From contig DASQFI010000071.1 of the NCBI GenBank assembly GCA_035633215.1, positions 62,001 through 126,000 on the forward strand: DNA of 64,000 bases, read 5' to 3'. The translations under genes were made by a program, and so were the position numbers. Positions 25,292 through 33,944 of the stretch are shown here, piece by piece. Within the stretch, counting starts at the first letter, position 1. Every line of letters starts with the position of its first letter. The notes beneath the pieces are model-generated. The model saw only the letters and a list, made by a program, of their open reading frames with translations. It was not told the origin of the DNA and made no database searches. This DNA comes from DASQFI01 sp035633215 (GTDB lineage Bacteria > Acidobacteriota > Vicinamibacteria > Vicinamibacterales > SCN-69-37).

Positions 25292-26626
25292 ATGAGGAAA
25301 CCAGGCATCCTGCTGCTGCTGATCCTCACGCTCACCATTGCTTTCGCGACCGTCGGTCAGGATTTTCGTTTCGATCAGGCACTCGCGCGCGAGCGCACGG
25401 GCGGACTGACGCTCGCGCAGGAGTTCGCCGCAATCCATACTGCGTTGTCGGACATCCGAGGGGCTCAGGCGTCGTACGTCGCGGCCGGACAGGACGCGAC
25501 CGTGTGGATGCCGAAGGTCACCGAGCTCTTCGCGCGGATCGACGCTGGCATCACGCGCCTGCGTCAGGCGACGCTCAGCGCGGAGGCGCGATCGCGCTAC
25601 GAGGCGGCCGCCACGGCGCTGACCGATCAGATCGCCATCGACACCCGCGCGCGCGACCACGTGAAAAGCGATCGGCTGATCGCCGCCGACATCATTTTCG
25701 AGAACGCGGTCGAGGGGCAGAATCGGCTGACCGGCGAGCTCGACGCCGCCCGGACGCTCGATGCACAAGCCAACCAGGCCCGGCTGGACCGGCTGACGCG
25801 GCTTCGGTTCGGCATGAACGCGGCCTCGCTGGGGTTTGTCACGCTTTTGACAGTGCTGTTCGGGCGCGCCGTCCGGCGGGAAACACCGGTCGATGCCGCC
25901 GCGTCGCAGCCAGAGCCGGCCCCGACCGGCCTGATACTGCGTCCCGACCCCAGGGCGACGCTCCAGGCCGATAAACCCTCGGCCCAGACCAGGCTCGATT
26001 TGAAGTCCCCTGCGCCTCCGAGCGCGGGGAATGCGGACCCACGGCTGCGTCCACCTGCCCGGGCGGCCGCACCGGGCCGGGAGGCCCTGCCGCCACGGCT
26101 GCCGCCGGCGCCTGCGCAGGCGCCGCTGCTGGTGCCGCCCCCGCCCGCCAATTTGTCAGAGGTTGCCGAGCTCTGTGTGGACCTCGGCCGGGTCATCGAC
26201 AGCCGGGACGTGCCGTCGCTCGTCGAGCGGGCCGCGGCTGTCCTTCAAGCCAAGGGCGTCGTCCTCTGGGTGGCCGATTCGGCAGGCGCCATCCTGCGGC
26301 CCTCGATTACGCACGGGTATCCGGAAAAAGTCGTCGCGCGGCTCGGACCGCTTCAGATCGACGGCGACAACGTCACGTCGCTCGCGTTTCGATCAATGCG
26401 CCCGCAGACGATGACGGCCACCGCACAGGGGGCGCCGGCCGCGTTTGCGGTGCCCCTCCTGACGGCGTCAGGGTGCGTTGGAGTGTTCGCAGCGGAAGTG
26501 AAGCAGGACACGCCGGCGAGCGAGCTGCTCCCGCTCGCCAGGATCATCGCGGCGCAGTTCGCGGCGCTCATCGCGCCGACCGAAGACGTCCAGGGATCGT
26601 TCGCGGCTACTCGATCTTCCCTTTGA
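25292..26626 (+). CDS. Membrane sensor-like protein with C-terminal GAF domain
   Basis: 444 residues. N-terminal TM helix (ILLLLILTLTIAFATVG), then a periplasmic helical region of about 160 residues (coiled four-helix bundle, as in CHASE3-like sensors), a second TM (FGMNAASLGFVTLLTVLFG) and a long Pro/Ala-rich linker. A GAF-like domain follows (LCVDLGRVIDSRDVPSLVERAAAVL to the end). There is no kinase, cyclase or methyl-accepting output domain, so any signal must pass to a partner protein. The 3' end overlaps the convergent PDZ gene by 20 bases. Confidence 0.72.
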   Translation: MRKPGILLLLILTLTIAFATVGQDFRFDQALARERTGGLTLAQEFAAIHTALSDIRGAQASYVAAGQDATVWMPKVTELFARIDAGITRLRQATLSAEARSRYEAAATALTDQIAIDTRARDHVKSDRLIAADIIFENAVEGQNRLTGELDAARTLDAQANQARLDRLTRLRFGMNAASLGFVTLLTVLFGRAVRRETPVDAAASQPEPAPTGLILRPDPRATLQADKPSAQTRLDLKSPAPPSAGNADPRLRPPARAAAPGREALPPRLPPAPAQAPLLVPPPPANLSEVAELCVDLGRVIDSRDVPSLVERAAAVLQAKGVVLWVADSAGAILRPSITHGYPEKVVARLGPLQIDGDNVTSLAFRSMRPQTMTATAQGAPAAFAVPLLTASGCVGVFAAEVKQDTPASELLPLARIIAAQFAALIAPTEDVQGSFAATRSSL

Positions 26627-27437
26627 GCGTCAGCTCTTTCCGATCGCGCATGATCGTGATCGTGACGTCGCGGGGCGCGCTCGCGATGCGGCGCCACCAG
26701 TCGGCGCTCGAGCGAATCGCGTAGTCGTCAATCTTCGTAATCACGTCGCCGGCCTTCAGACCAAGCGTCTTCGCGGCCGAGCCGTCCTCGATATCCGTCA
26801 CGAGCACACCTTCGCGCGTGCCGAAGTAGTCCCCAAGCTGCCCGGTCAGGTCCTGCACCGTTACGCCATTCCATCCGAACCGGCGCTCGACGAAGCGTTC
26901 GTAGACATTCGGTCTCGGGGTGAGCTTCGGCGTGACGAATTCATAACGATTCGGACTGTTGAGCTCGAGGTGCCGCTTCATCAGCGGGTCGAACCGGCTG
27001 AAGAAGCTCGACGACACGGGCGTCGTTTTCAGCGCGACCTTCTCGCCGGCACGCACGACGGTCGCCTCGACTTCGCGTCCTTCCGGCGTTTCTTCGATCA
27101 ACCGCGAGAGGTGGCGCGCGCTGCGGACTTTTTCGCCGTCGAAGGTGACGATGACGTCGCCGGCCTTCATGCCGGCTTTAGCCGCCGGGCCGTCCGTCTG
27201 AACGTCTTCAACGACCGCGCCGGCGAGCGCGGCCAGTTTCTCGCGCTTCACGTCGGATTCGTCGACGTCGCGGACCGTGATGCCAAGGCCCGAGCCGCCG
27301 AAGATGCTGCTCCGGAGTTCCATGAAGGGGCGCGACTTCACGGTCTGGCCCTTCAGCGACGGGGCGAGCACGATCATCAGGGCGAACACACCGAGGAGGG
27401 TGACGCCGACGCCAATGGCAGAGAGGAGTTTGGTCAT
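26607..27437 (-). CDS. Two-PDZ-domain membrane-anchored protein
   Basis: 276 residues. An N-terminal hydrophobic segment (IGVGVTLLGVFALMIVLAP) is a signal anchor. PDZ 1 covers about residues 50-140 (GLGITVRDV, GPAAKAGMKAGDVIVTFDGE) and PDZ 2 about 190-270 (GVLVTDIEDGSAAKTLGLKAGDVITKID). No trypsin-like domain is present, unlike DegP/HtrA, so it may act as an adaptor or substrate tether in the periplasm. It is convergent and overlaps the sensor-like gene by 20 bases. Confidence 0.8.
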   Translation of the reverse strand: MTKLLSAIGVGVTLLGVFALMIVLAPSLKGQTVKSRPFMELRSSIFGGSGLGITVRDVDESDVKREKLAALAGAVVEDVQTDGPAAKAGMKAGDVIVTFDGEKVRSARHLSRLIEETPEGREVEATVVRAGEKVALKTTPVSSSFFSRFDPLMKRHLELNSPNRYEFVTPKLTPRPNVYERFVERRFGWNGVTVQDLTGQLGDYFGTREGVLVTDIEDGSAAKTLGLKAGDVITKIDDYAIRSSADWWRRIASAPRDVTITIMRDRKELTLKGKIE

Positions 27438-27722
27438 AGTCGCTTAAGGGGATGGGGGTCCCGTCCTCGTCCCCTATTGACGTCTCTACGCGAAAAAAGG
27501 TTGTGGCCGGTGTCTCCTGCGCGGGGCACTCGACCATTCGGAGCGGCCTCGGTTCCGGACAGTGCCCGGCGAGATTCGCTGGATTCAGAGGGTTTTCGAC
27601 GGCACGCGTCTTGATCTCCAGGGGGTCAAGCCGCCCGGGGTCAACGGGGTGCGTCACTTAACAGGCAGGCGCTGGCATCGCCGCACTCCGGTCCGCTCCA
27701 GGTCACGACGTCGGGCGGCTCT
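27438..27722. other. Intergenic region without a recognisable gene
   Basis: About 285 bases upstream of the PDZ gene. Short ORFs in it have no plausible product. It should contain the promoter of the PDZ gene, but no clear -35/-10 pair could be fixed. The palindromic repeat 27723-27782 follows. Confidence 0.5.
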
Positions 27723-27782
27723 AATGACCTCGGGGGTCATTTCCGCGGAAAACCGCGGCAGGAAATGACCCCCGAGGTCATT
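27723..27782. repeat. GACCTCGG-type palindromic repeat, copy 3
   Basis: Perfect 22-bp inverted arms (27723-27744, 27761-27782) with a 16-base loop that itself contains CCGCGG-type symmetry. The right arm contains the stop codon of the SpoIIE gene (27778-27780), so the repeat has replaced that gene's original 3' end or supplied the stop. Confidence 0.85.
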
Positions 27783-29568
27783 TTCCGTCTCCAGCCATTT
27801 TCAGCACCACCACGGTCGTGTCGTCGTTCGGCGGGTGACCGGCGCGGTGCTCGGCCACGGCGTCGACGATGGCGTGGACGATTTCGCGGGCGTTCTGATC
27901 GCGCGTCCGTGCGACGACGTCGAGGAGCCGCGCGGCGGTGAATTCCTCGAACCGGCTGTTCATCGCCTCGGACACGCCGTCGGAGCAGAACACGAACACG
28001 TCGTTCGACTTGAGCGGCAGCGTGACTTCGTCGTACGTCACGCCGAAGAACGATCCGAGCGGGACCCCCGGCAGCTCGATCTGGGTGACGGTCGTGCCGG
28101 TCGCGTGGACGGGATACGGCAGACCGGAATTGGCGAGGGTGACCGACCGTCGCTTCAGGTCGAACAGCGCGTAGCACAGCGTGCAGTAATACTCCTCGAG
28201 CTGGCGTTCGTGCAGGATCGTGTTGATCGACATCAGGACGTTCGCCGGTGACGATCGTTCCGGCAGGTAACGGCGCCTGAACGTGCGGCCGCGGACCAGC
28301 TCGCCGGCAAACACGCTGTAGAGCGCGGCCGGCACGCCTTTTCCGGACACGTCGCCGAGCGCGACGATCAACGTGTTGGAATCGGGCATCAGGAAGTCGT
28401 GAAAGTCACCGCCCAGCTCGCGCGCCGACGCGAAGGACGCCGCGAGATCGACGCCTTTCAGCCGCTTCGGCAATTGCGACGGCAGAAGCGCCGCCTGCAC
28501 CCGCTTGGCGAACTGCAGCTCCTTCTCGAGCCTGGCCTCGTTGGCCGAGACCTCCTCGTAGAGCCGCGCGTTCTCGATCGCGACGGCGGCCTGGCTGGCG
28601 AGCAGCGTCAGAATTTCGACGTCCCGTTTCGTGAACCGATCGAGCTCGGGGCTTTCGAGATCGAACACGCCGATGCAGCGATCCTTGAGCAACATCGGGA
28701 TCACCAGCTCCGATCGCACGTCGTCGACGATCTTGATGTAGCGCGGGTCCTTCGAGACGTCAGGCACGAGCACCGCTTCACGATGCAAGGCCGCATAGCC
28801 GACGAGTCCCTCGCCGAGCGGGACCGTCGGCACTGTGACCGTCTCGCCGTACTGGACGGCGATCTTCATCTCGAGCTCGTTCGTCCGTTCGTTGAGCAGC
28901 AGGATGCCGAACGTTCGATAGTCGATGACACGGCGCGCGAGGGAACCGATGCGCGACAGGAGCTCCGGCAGGTCAAGCACGGACGCCACTTCGCGGCCGA
29001 TCTCGGCCAGGAGCTCGAAAGCCTCGGCGTCGTGGCGCTGCTGCTTGAAGAGCCGGGCGTTCACGAGTGCGGTCGCGACGTGCGCGGCAAACTGCCGGAG
29101 GATGGCGACGTCGCGCTCCGTATACCGGTCACGCTCGCGGCTGAGGACGTTCAGCGCGCCGATGGGCTTCGCCTGATAGACGAGCGGCACGGCAAGCGTG
29201 GACGCCATACCCGGCACGACCTCGATGTAGTGCGGATCCATGGTCACGTCGCCCAGGACGAGCGCCTGCTGCGTCGTGACAACGCGCCCGACGATGCCCT
29301 CGGACATCTGCAGCCTGAAGCCGGCGCGATCGGGATAGCCGACGGCGTAGCCGATGCTCAGATCGCCGCGGCGCTCGTCGAGCAGATACACCGCGAAGGC
29401 ATCGAACGGGATCAGCCGGCCGATGAAATCGGGAATCTGGTGCAGCAATTCGTCGAACTCGATGACCGAGGCGACCTGCCGGCCGAGGTCGAACAGCGTG
29501 AGGAGGATGTCACGCTCGCTCAGCCCTGAGGCCGACGCGGTTCCGGTTGGGGTCGACGGCTGCGTCAT
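27778..29568 (-). CDS. GAF-GAF-SpoIIE (RsbU/RsbP-like) serine phosphatase
   Basis: 596 residues, soluble. GAF 1 at about residues 20-165, GAF 2 at about 180-330 (both with the LxxxxRxAxAIENARL-type exit helix; here QAAVAIENARLYEEV), then coiled coil (LEKELQFAKRVQAALLP) and a PP2C/SpoIIE domain (GGDFHDF, LGDVSGKGVPAALY, CSDGVSEAMN, DDTTVVVLK). It would dephosphorylate an anti-anti-sigma factor in response to a ligand or redox signal sensed by the GAF domains. ATG 29568 is preferred to one 15 codons upstream. It is divergent from the FabZ-like gene with only 47 bases between starts. Confidence 0.88.
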   Translation of the reverse strand: MTQPSTPTGTASASGLSERDILLTLFDLGRQVASVIEFDELLHQIPDFIGRLIPFDAFAVYLLDERRGDLSIGYAVGYPDRAGFRLQMSEGIVGRVVTTQQALVLGDVTMDPHYIEVVPGMASTLAVPLVYQAKPIGALNVLSRERDRYTERDVAILRQFAAHVATALVNARLFKQQRHDAEAFELLAEIGREVASVLDLPELLSRIGSLARRVIDYRTFGILLLNERTNELEMKIAVQYGETVTVPTVPLGEGLVGYAALHREAVLVPDVSKDPRYIKIVDDVRSELVIPMLLKDRCIGVFDLESPELDRFTKRDVEILTLLASQAAVAIENARLYEEVSANEARLEKELQFAKRVQAALLPSQLPKRLKGVDLAASFASARELGGDFHDFLMPDSNTLIVALGDVSGKGVPAALYSVFAGELVRGRTFRRRYLPERSSPANVLMSINTILHERQLEEYYCTLCYALFDLKRRSVTLANSGLPYPVHATGTTVTQIELPGVPLGSFFGVTYDEVTLPLKSNDVFVFCSDGVSEAMNSRFEEFTAARLLDVVARTRDQNAREIVHAIVDAVAEHRAGHPPNDDTTVVVLKMAGDGK

Positions 29569-29615
29569 CAACAACGAGCGGCGGGGCAAACAAATTATAT
29601 GATCGTCTGGCACCG

Positions 29616-30071
29616 ATGACCATGCAGCTGCCGCTCGACTATGCCGCGATCGAACGCATTTTGCCGCACCGCTATCCGTTTCTGCTCGTCGACCGCGTCA
29701 CGGCGTGCGAGCCCGACAAGCGGATTGTCGGTATCAAAAATGTCTCCCTGAACGAACGCTACCTGTGGCACCGCTCGAGCGAGCGGCCGGTGCTGCCGGC
29801 GACGATCCTCACTGAGGCCATCGCGCAGGTGGGCGCCATCCTGATCCTCTCCAAGCCCGAGAACCGTGAGAAGCTCATCTTTTTCATGGGCATCGAGCGC
29901 GTGCGCTATCGACGCACCGTCCACCCGGGCGACGTCGTCGAGATCGAAGCGGTCGTCAAGCGGCTGCGCAGCCGGATGGGCGTCCTGAGCGGCGCCGCGC
30001 GCGTCAACGGCGCCGTGGTGTGCGACGGGACGATGACGTTCGCGCTGGGACCGAAGACGGGGGAGACATGA
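29616..30071 (+). CDS. FabZ-like 3-hydroxyacyl-ACP dehydratase
   Basis: 151 residues, single hot-dog fold. ILPHRYPFLLVDRV is the family N-terminal motif, and LPATILTEAIAQVGAIL holds the catalytic Glu. The canonical GHFPGxPxMPG loop with the catalytic His is replaced by LWHRSSERPVLPA: a His is present but displaced by one position, and the FPG turn is missing. It may be a FabZ paralog with altered substrate or a non-catalytic homologue. The C-terminal residues and UGA stop are inside the palindrome at 30060-30149. No clear SD precedes ATG 29616. Confidence 0.8.
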   Translation: MTMQLPLDYAAIERILPHRYPFLLVDRVTACEPDKRIVGIKNVSLNERYLWHRSSERPVLPATILTEAIAQVGAILILSKPENREKLIFFMGIERVRYRRTVHPGDVVEIEAVVKRLRSRMGVLSGAARVNGAVVCDGTMTFALGPKTGET

Positions 30072-30149
30072 AGTTCATGAAGGTGTGAAGGTCATGAAGG
30101 TTTTGTTTTCTTCATGACCTTCACACCTTCACTTCCTTCATGTCTCCCC
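30060..30149. repeat. Long palindrome spanning the ends of two convergent genes
   Basis: Near-perfect inverted repeat with arms of about 39 bases (30060-30099 and 30110-30149) and loop GTTTTGTTTT. The arms are internally repetitive (GTTCATGAAGG, GTGAAGG, TCATGAAGG). It contains the stop codons of both the FabZ-like gene (30069-30071) and the M50-like gene (30092-30094). Confidence 0.8.
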
Positions 30150-30790
30150 GCCGCAATCGTCAGTGCCACGGCGGTGATTTTGGCCCCCCGCGACGCCCAC
30201 TTCGCCCACGTCGATCCCGGCCGCAGGTAGCGGTAACCGTCGAGCGCCGCGGGCGCGAGGATGAGCACGCCGATGACCGGCTCGCCGACGCCGTCCTTGC
30301 CAAGCGAGACCGCCATCGCGCGCGTGTCGCGCTCCGGCGGGCCGAAGCGTCCGAACGCGGCAGCACTGTAGACGACGGATGCGGCGAGGTTGAAGACGAG
30401 CACGCCCTTGAGGAACGGCGCCCGCTCCCGTGCGAGGTTGGGCCGCTTCGTCAGCAGCCACTCGGATCCGGCGTGCTGAATCCAGAACCCGGACGACGCG
30501 ATCACGAACTCTTTGCGGCGCGAGACCGGGTCGTGCTGGATCGAGAAGAACGGGATCGGGCCGTAGTCGAGCCGGCGCGCGCGCGGGTGCGCGTCGAATG
30601 CGAACCCGGTGATGATGTGCCCCCCTTCGTGCGCGACGAGACCTGACATCGCGCCGGCCAGAAACAACAGGGCCGATCGGACACGCGACTCGGACGGCGG
30701 CGCGTCCGTCGTCGCCTGTGCCCGCGCCCGTGCTGCCGTCGTCAGCAGCAGACAGAGGACAAGAGAGATGCGCACCCAGCGACCCGTCAC
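30092..30790 (-). CDS. M50-like membrane metallopeptidase-type protein
   Basis: 232 residues. Signal/TM segment (RISLVLCLLLTTAARARAQ), then a membrane helix with HEGGH (zinc-binding HExxH form) in SGLVAHEGGHIITGF. Further hydrophobic helices follow (GVLVFNLAASVVYSAAA and GEPVIGVLILAPAALDGY). The layout resembles site-2-protease-like M50 proteins, but a clear NxxPxxxxDG motif is lacking; APAALDG is the nearest match. Start GTG overlaps the stop of the DMT transporter (GTGA). The last 17 residues are encoded by the palindrome at 30060-30149. Confidence 0.65.
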   Translation of the reverse strand: MTGRWVRISLVLCLLLTTAARARAQATTDAPPSESRVRSALLFLAGAMSGLVAHEGGHIITGFAFDAHPRARRLDYGPIPFFSIQHDPVSRRKEFVIASSGFWIQHAGSEWLLTKRPNLARERAPFLKGVLVFNLAASVVYSAAAFGRFGPPERDTRAMAVSLGKDGVGEPVIGVLILAPAALDGYRYLRPGSTWAKWASRGAKITAVALTIAAGRHEGSEGVKVMKKTKPS

Positions 30791-31713
30791 GATTTCTGCG
30801 TTAGCGGACCAACCACCATCACGCCGACCGCGATGATCGCAATCGCGACGGCCATGCGCACGTTGAACGGTTCTCCCAGAATGAGCGAGCCGAGAGCCAC
30901 GGCGATGATCGGATTGACGTAGGAGTACAGCGAAACGATTGCCATGTCCAGATGCTTGAGCGCGTACGAGTACGCGGCAAAGGCGATGACGGCGCCGACG
31001 AGCGTCAGGTAGCCGAGCGCCGCGGTCGTGCGCGGATTGAACGCGAGATCCGGCCACTCGCCCGAGAGGGTTCCGGCGGCGAGCAGGAACATCCCGCCGA
31101 AAAACATCTGGAGCGCGGCCGATCCCAGCACGTCCTCCGGCATCACGTGCCGTCTCGTGTAGGCCGATCCGACCGCCCACCCCGCGCACGCCACCTGGAT
31201 CGCGACGACGCCCATGCCGAAGTTCCTCCCGACCATCCCGCCTGCGGTGATGTCAGGCCACACGAGTATGACGATGCCCGCGAAGCCGATGAAGAGACCA
31301 GCCCACTCGCGCCCGTGAAGCTGGCGTCCGCCGGTCAGCATCGCGTCGACACTAACCATCCAGAACGGACTCGTGCCGATCAGCACCGCCGTCAGGCCGC
31401 TCGGCAGGAACTGCTCGCCCCACACGACGCCGCCATTGCCGAGCATGAGCATGAAAAAGCCGAGAACGGCCAGCCGGCCCCAGTCGCGAGTCGCCGGCAG
31501 CCGGCGTCCGCGCGCAAGCAGCCACGCCGCCAACACCAGTCCGCTCGTCGTGTAGCGGATCCCGCCCATCAGGAATGGCGGGATCGTCTCGAGCGCGATC
31601 TTGATGCCGAGATATGTAGTGCCCCAGATGAGACAGACGGCGACCCAGGCGAGATAGGCGGAAGTCCTTCGATCGTCATCTCCAATCTGAAATCTGGGAA
31701 TCTGTAATCGCAT
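30787..31713 (-). CDS. EamA/DMT superfamily transporter
   Basis: 308 residues with ten TM helices in two EamA repeats. Repeat 1 begins AYLAWVAVCLIWGTTYLGIK; repeat 2 includes GYLTLVGAVIAFAAYSYALK and ends SLILGEPFNVRMAVAIAIIA. The family exports amino acids, purines or other metabolites. The first ten residues (MRLQIPRFQI) are encoded by the repeat region upstream, so the original start may have been lost or lie a little further in. Coupled to the M50-like gene by a 4-base overlap. Confidence 0.87.
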   Translation of the reverse strand: MRLQIPRFQIGDDDRRTSAYLAWVAVCLIWGTTYLGIKIALETIPPFLMGGIRYTTSGLVLAAWLLARGRRLPATRDWGRLAVLGFFMLMLGNGGVVWGEQFLPSGLTAVLIGTSPFWMVSVDAMLTGGRQLHGREWAGLFIGFAGIVILVWPDITAGGMVGRNFGMGVVAIQVACAGWAVGSAYTRRHVMPEDVLGSAALQMFFGGMFLLAAGTLSGEWPDLAFNPRTTAALGYLTLVGAVIAFAAYSYALKHLDMAIVSLYSYVNPIIAVALGSLILGEPFNVRMAVAIAIIAVGVMVVGPLTQKS

Positions 31714-31948
31714 CCGGAATCTCGGATCGGGGAAACTGGAATCTATCCGGAGATCTGAAATCTATCTAGAAACGCGAATCGAAAATCGACCTTGCGCCGA
31801 TTACCCGATTTTCACGATTTCCCCGATTTCCCCGATTTCCCCGATTCCAGATAGATTCCAGATTCCCCTATAGATGTCAGATTCCCCCGATTCCCAGATT
31901 TCACTTGAAGATTGCAGATTCTCAGATTCCAAATTTCAGATCGACAAA
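31714..31948. repeat. GATT/CC-rich repeat region
   Basis: Direct runs of GATTTCCCC (three to four copies near 31808-31845) and many GGAATCT / AGATTCC units in both orientations, able to fold into several hairpins. It lies between the DMT transporter start and the HD-domain gene end and extends into the transporter's first codons. No gene. Confidence 0.7.
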
Positions 31949-32908
31949 CTACTTCAGAGTCCCCTTGTACAGCTGCCGTTCGAGTCGTCTGTTGTAGGCC
32001 GTGAACGGTCCCTCGGTGTCGTCCTCGGTCAGAAGCCGTCGCACCTGATGGAGCCTCGCGTCGAACTCGTCGGCGGCCGCGAGAATGAACGCTTCGACCG
32101 TCATCGGCTTCACGGGCGAACCCAGCTCGAGCGATCCGTGGTGCGACAGGATGAGATGCTCGATCTCGGTCTGGAGATCCTGAGGAAAGTCAGGAATCTC
32201 ACGGATGACGTCGCGGACCATCCCGACGCCGATGACGATGTGGCCGACCAGGTTGCCCTCGACCGAATAGTCGATCGTGATGTCGTAGGAGAGCTCTCGC
32301 AGTTTGCCGATGTCGTGCAGCAGCGCACCCGCAATGAGCAAATCCTGCCGCGCGCCGTACTGCTCGGCGAGATGGACGACCGTCGTCATGATTTTCAGGA
32401 TGTGCTCGAGCAGACCGCTTCGATACGCGTGATGAATCTGGCGGGCGGCCGGCCAGACACGCAGCCGGTCCGCGTGGCGATCGACGATGCGGCCCAACAG
32501 CTCGCGGATGGCCGGATGCTCGACGCTCGCCAGCCGTTCGGCCAACTCGCTCCACATCTCGTCGAGAGGACGCGGCGAGGTCGGGATGCAGTCGTCTTCG
32601 CGAAAGCCGTCGGCGGCGTCGCGCTCGGGCATCACGCGACGAATTTTGTCGACGATGAGCTCGAAGCGGCCGTGGTAGACGTTGCCCTTGGCCTGGATCT
32701 TGACGAACTCGCCTGCGTCGAATTCCAGCCGCACGACGTCGACGTCCTGAAACACCTTCGCGCGGATCTCGCCCGAGACGTCCTGCAGCAGCAGATCGAG
32801 GAACTCGCCGCCGTTCCGGCCCGCCCGCAGATCCTTGCGTGCGCAGAGGAAAAAGCCCCAGCCGGACGCGCTGGCGTCGAGATCGGCGATGCGTGAGAGC
32901 CGGGCCAT
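31949..32908 (-). CDS. HD-domain 3'-5' exoribonuclease, YhaM-like
   Basis: 319 residues. N-terminal OB-fold (FFLCARKDLRAGRNGGEFLDL, residues about 14-90) followed by an HD domain with HHAYRSGLLEHIL, LLHDIGKL and HLILSHHG as metal ligands. This is the YhaM/CBF1 arrangement, a Mn-dependent 3'-5' exonuclease acting on RNA and ssDNA. ATG 32908 is taken as start; two upstream in-frame starts (GTG 32926, ATG 32923) overlap the stop of the SDR gene and the choice is not decided by SD spacing. Likely co-transcribed with the SDR. Confidence 0.83.
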   Translation of the reverse strand: MARLSRIADLDASASGWGFFLCARKDLRAGRNGGEFLDLLLQDVSGEIRAKVFQDVDVVRLEFDAGEFVKIQAKGNVYHGRFELIVDKIRRVMPERDAADGFREDDCIPTSPRPLDEMWSELAERLASVEHPAIRELLGRIVDRHADRLRVWPAARQIHHAYRSGLLEHILKIMTTVVHLAEQYGARQDLLIAGALLHDIGKLRELSYDITIDYSVEGNLVGHIVIGVGMVRDVIREIPDFPQDLQTEIEHLILSHHGSLELGSPVKPMTVEAFILAAADEFDARLHQVRRLLTEDDTEGPFTAYNRRLERQLYKGTLK

Positions 32909-32922
32909 GATGCCGATCGTCA

Positions 32923-33765
32923 TCACTCCCGGGGCGGCCGGACCTGATCATGTGCCGGATGGCCGGGTCCCGGAAGATCGAGAAAGCCGAAGGTGCCGCG
33001 GCCGAGCGACTGGCCGCCGTCCACGGTCAGCACGTCGCCGGTGACGTACGCGGCGTGCGGCGAGACAAGAAACAGCACCGCGTTTGCCACGTCATCGGCG
33101 GTGCCCCACCGGCCGAGCGGGACCGTGCCCGTGATCCGGTCGACCGCGTCGGCCGAAGACCAGAGCTGCCTGGCGGCGCCCGGCGATTCGATGGGGCCGG
33201 GCGCGACGGCGTTGACGCGAATCTGGTGACGCGCCCACTCGACGGCCAGCGTCTGCGTCATCGCGAGCACGCCGGCTTTCGCCGACGCCGAATGGATGGT
33301 CCCGGCGCTGCCCGTCCACGCGTAGTTGGCGAGGATGGAGACGATCGATCCACCGCCCCCGCGCGCGATCATGTGGCGCCCAACGGCTCGTGAGCAATAG
33401 AAGCTGCCGTTCAGGACGATGCCGATCACGGCGTTCCAGCCGTTCGGCGAGAGATCTTCGGCGCGGCAGATGAAATTGCCGGCCGCGTTGTTGATCAGCA
33501 TGTCGATCCGCCCGAACGAGCCGAGCGTGCGCTCGACCATCGCGTCGACCTCGGCCGGCTGCCGCACGTCGACCGGAATCGCCAGCGACTGGCATCCCGC
33601 GTCGCGGAGCGCCGCGATTCCCGCATCGAGATGCTGCTGACTGCGGCTGGCAATCACGACGTTGGCGCCATGCCTGCCGAGCGCGCGCGCAATCGCCAAC
33701 CCGATGCCGGTGCCGCCGCCGGTGACGATGGCGGTCTGTCCGGCGAGCACGCGCGCGTCGAACAT
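32923..33765 (-). CDS. SDR oxidoreductase, 2,4-dienoyl-CoA reductase-like
   Basis: 280 residues. TGGGTGIGLAIARAL is the cofactor loop. NNAAGNFICRAEDLS is characteristic of the dienoyl-CoA reductase/peroxisomal enoyl reductase branch, where Tyr of the usual YxxxK is replaced and a Ser/Lys pair is used. Here SASAKAGVLAM keeps the Lys. NAVAPGPIESPG and VDGGQSLG follow. It would reduce 2,4-dienoyl-CoA (or trans-2-enoyl-CoA) with NADPH during degradation of unsaturated fatty acids. Start ATG 33765; another ATG 13 codons upstream is possible. Confidence 0.85.
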   Translation of the reverse strand: MFDARVLAGQTAIVTGGGTGIGLAIARALGRHGANVVIASRSQQHLDAGIAALRDAGCQSLAIPVDVRQPAEVDAMVERTLGSFGRIDMLINNAAGNFICRAEDLSPNGWNAVIGIVLNGSFYCSRAVGRHMIARGGGGSIVSILANYAWTGSAGTIHSASAKAGVLAMTQTLAVEWARHQIRVNAVAPGPIESPGAARQLWSSADAVDRITGTVPLGRWGTADDVANAVLFLVSPHAAYVTGDVLTVDGGQSLGRGTFGFLDLPGPGHPAHDQVRPPRE

Positions 33766-33944
33766 GTCGTGAAAGTGTACTGCGAACGAGGATGGTAAGA
33801 TCACGCGACGTTGCGGCGAACGACGAACACTGCGAGCGCATGGACGAGCGTCGTGCTCGTCCTCTCGAGCGCGTGCTCATCACTCGACAACTCGTGCCGC
33901 GCACCAGACCACGCCGCGGAGTCGCCCAACAGACCCACGAGGTC

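Noticed and set aside
27452..27768. ORFs in the 27.4-27.8 kb interval
   Set aside because: Biased composition and overlap with the palindromic repeat; no plausible protein.
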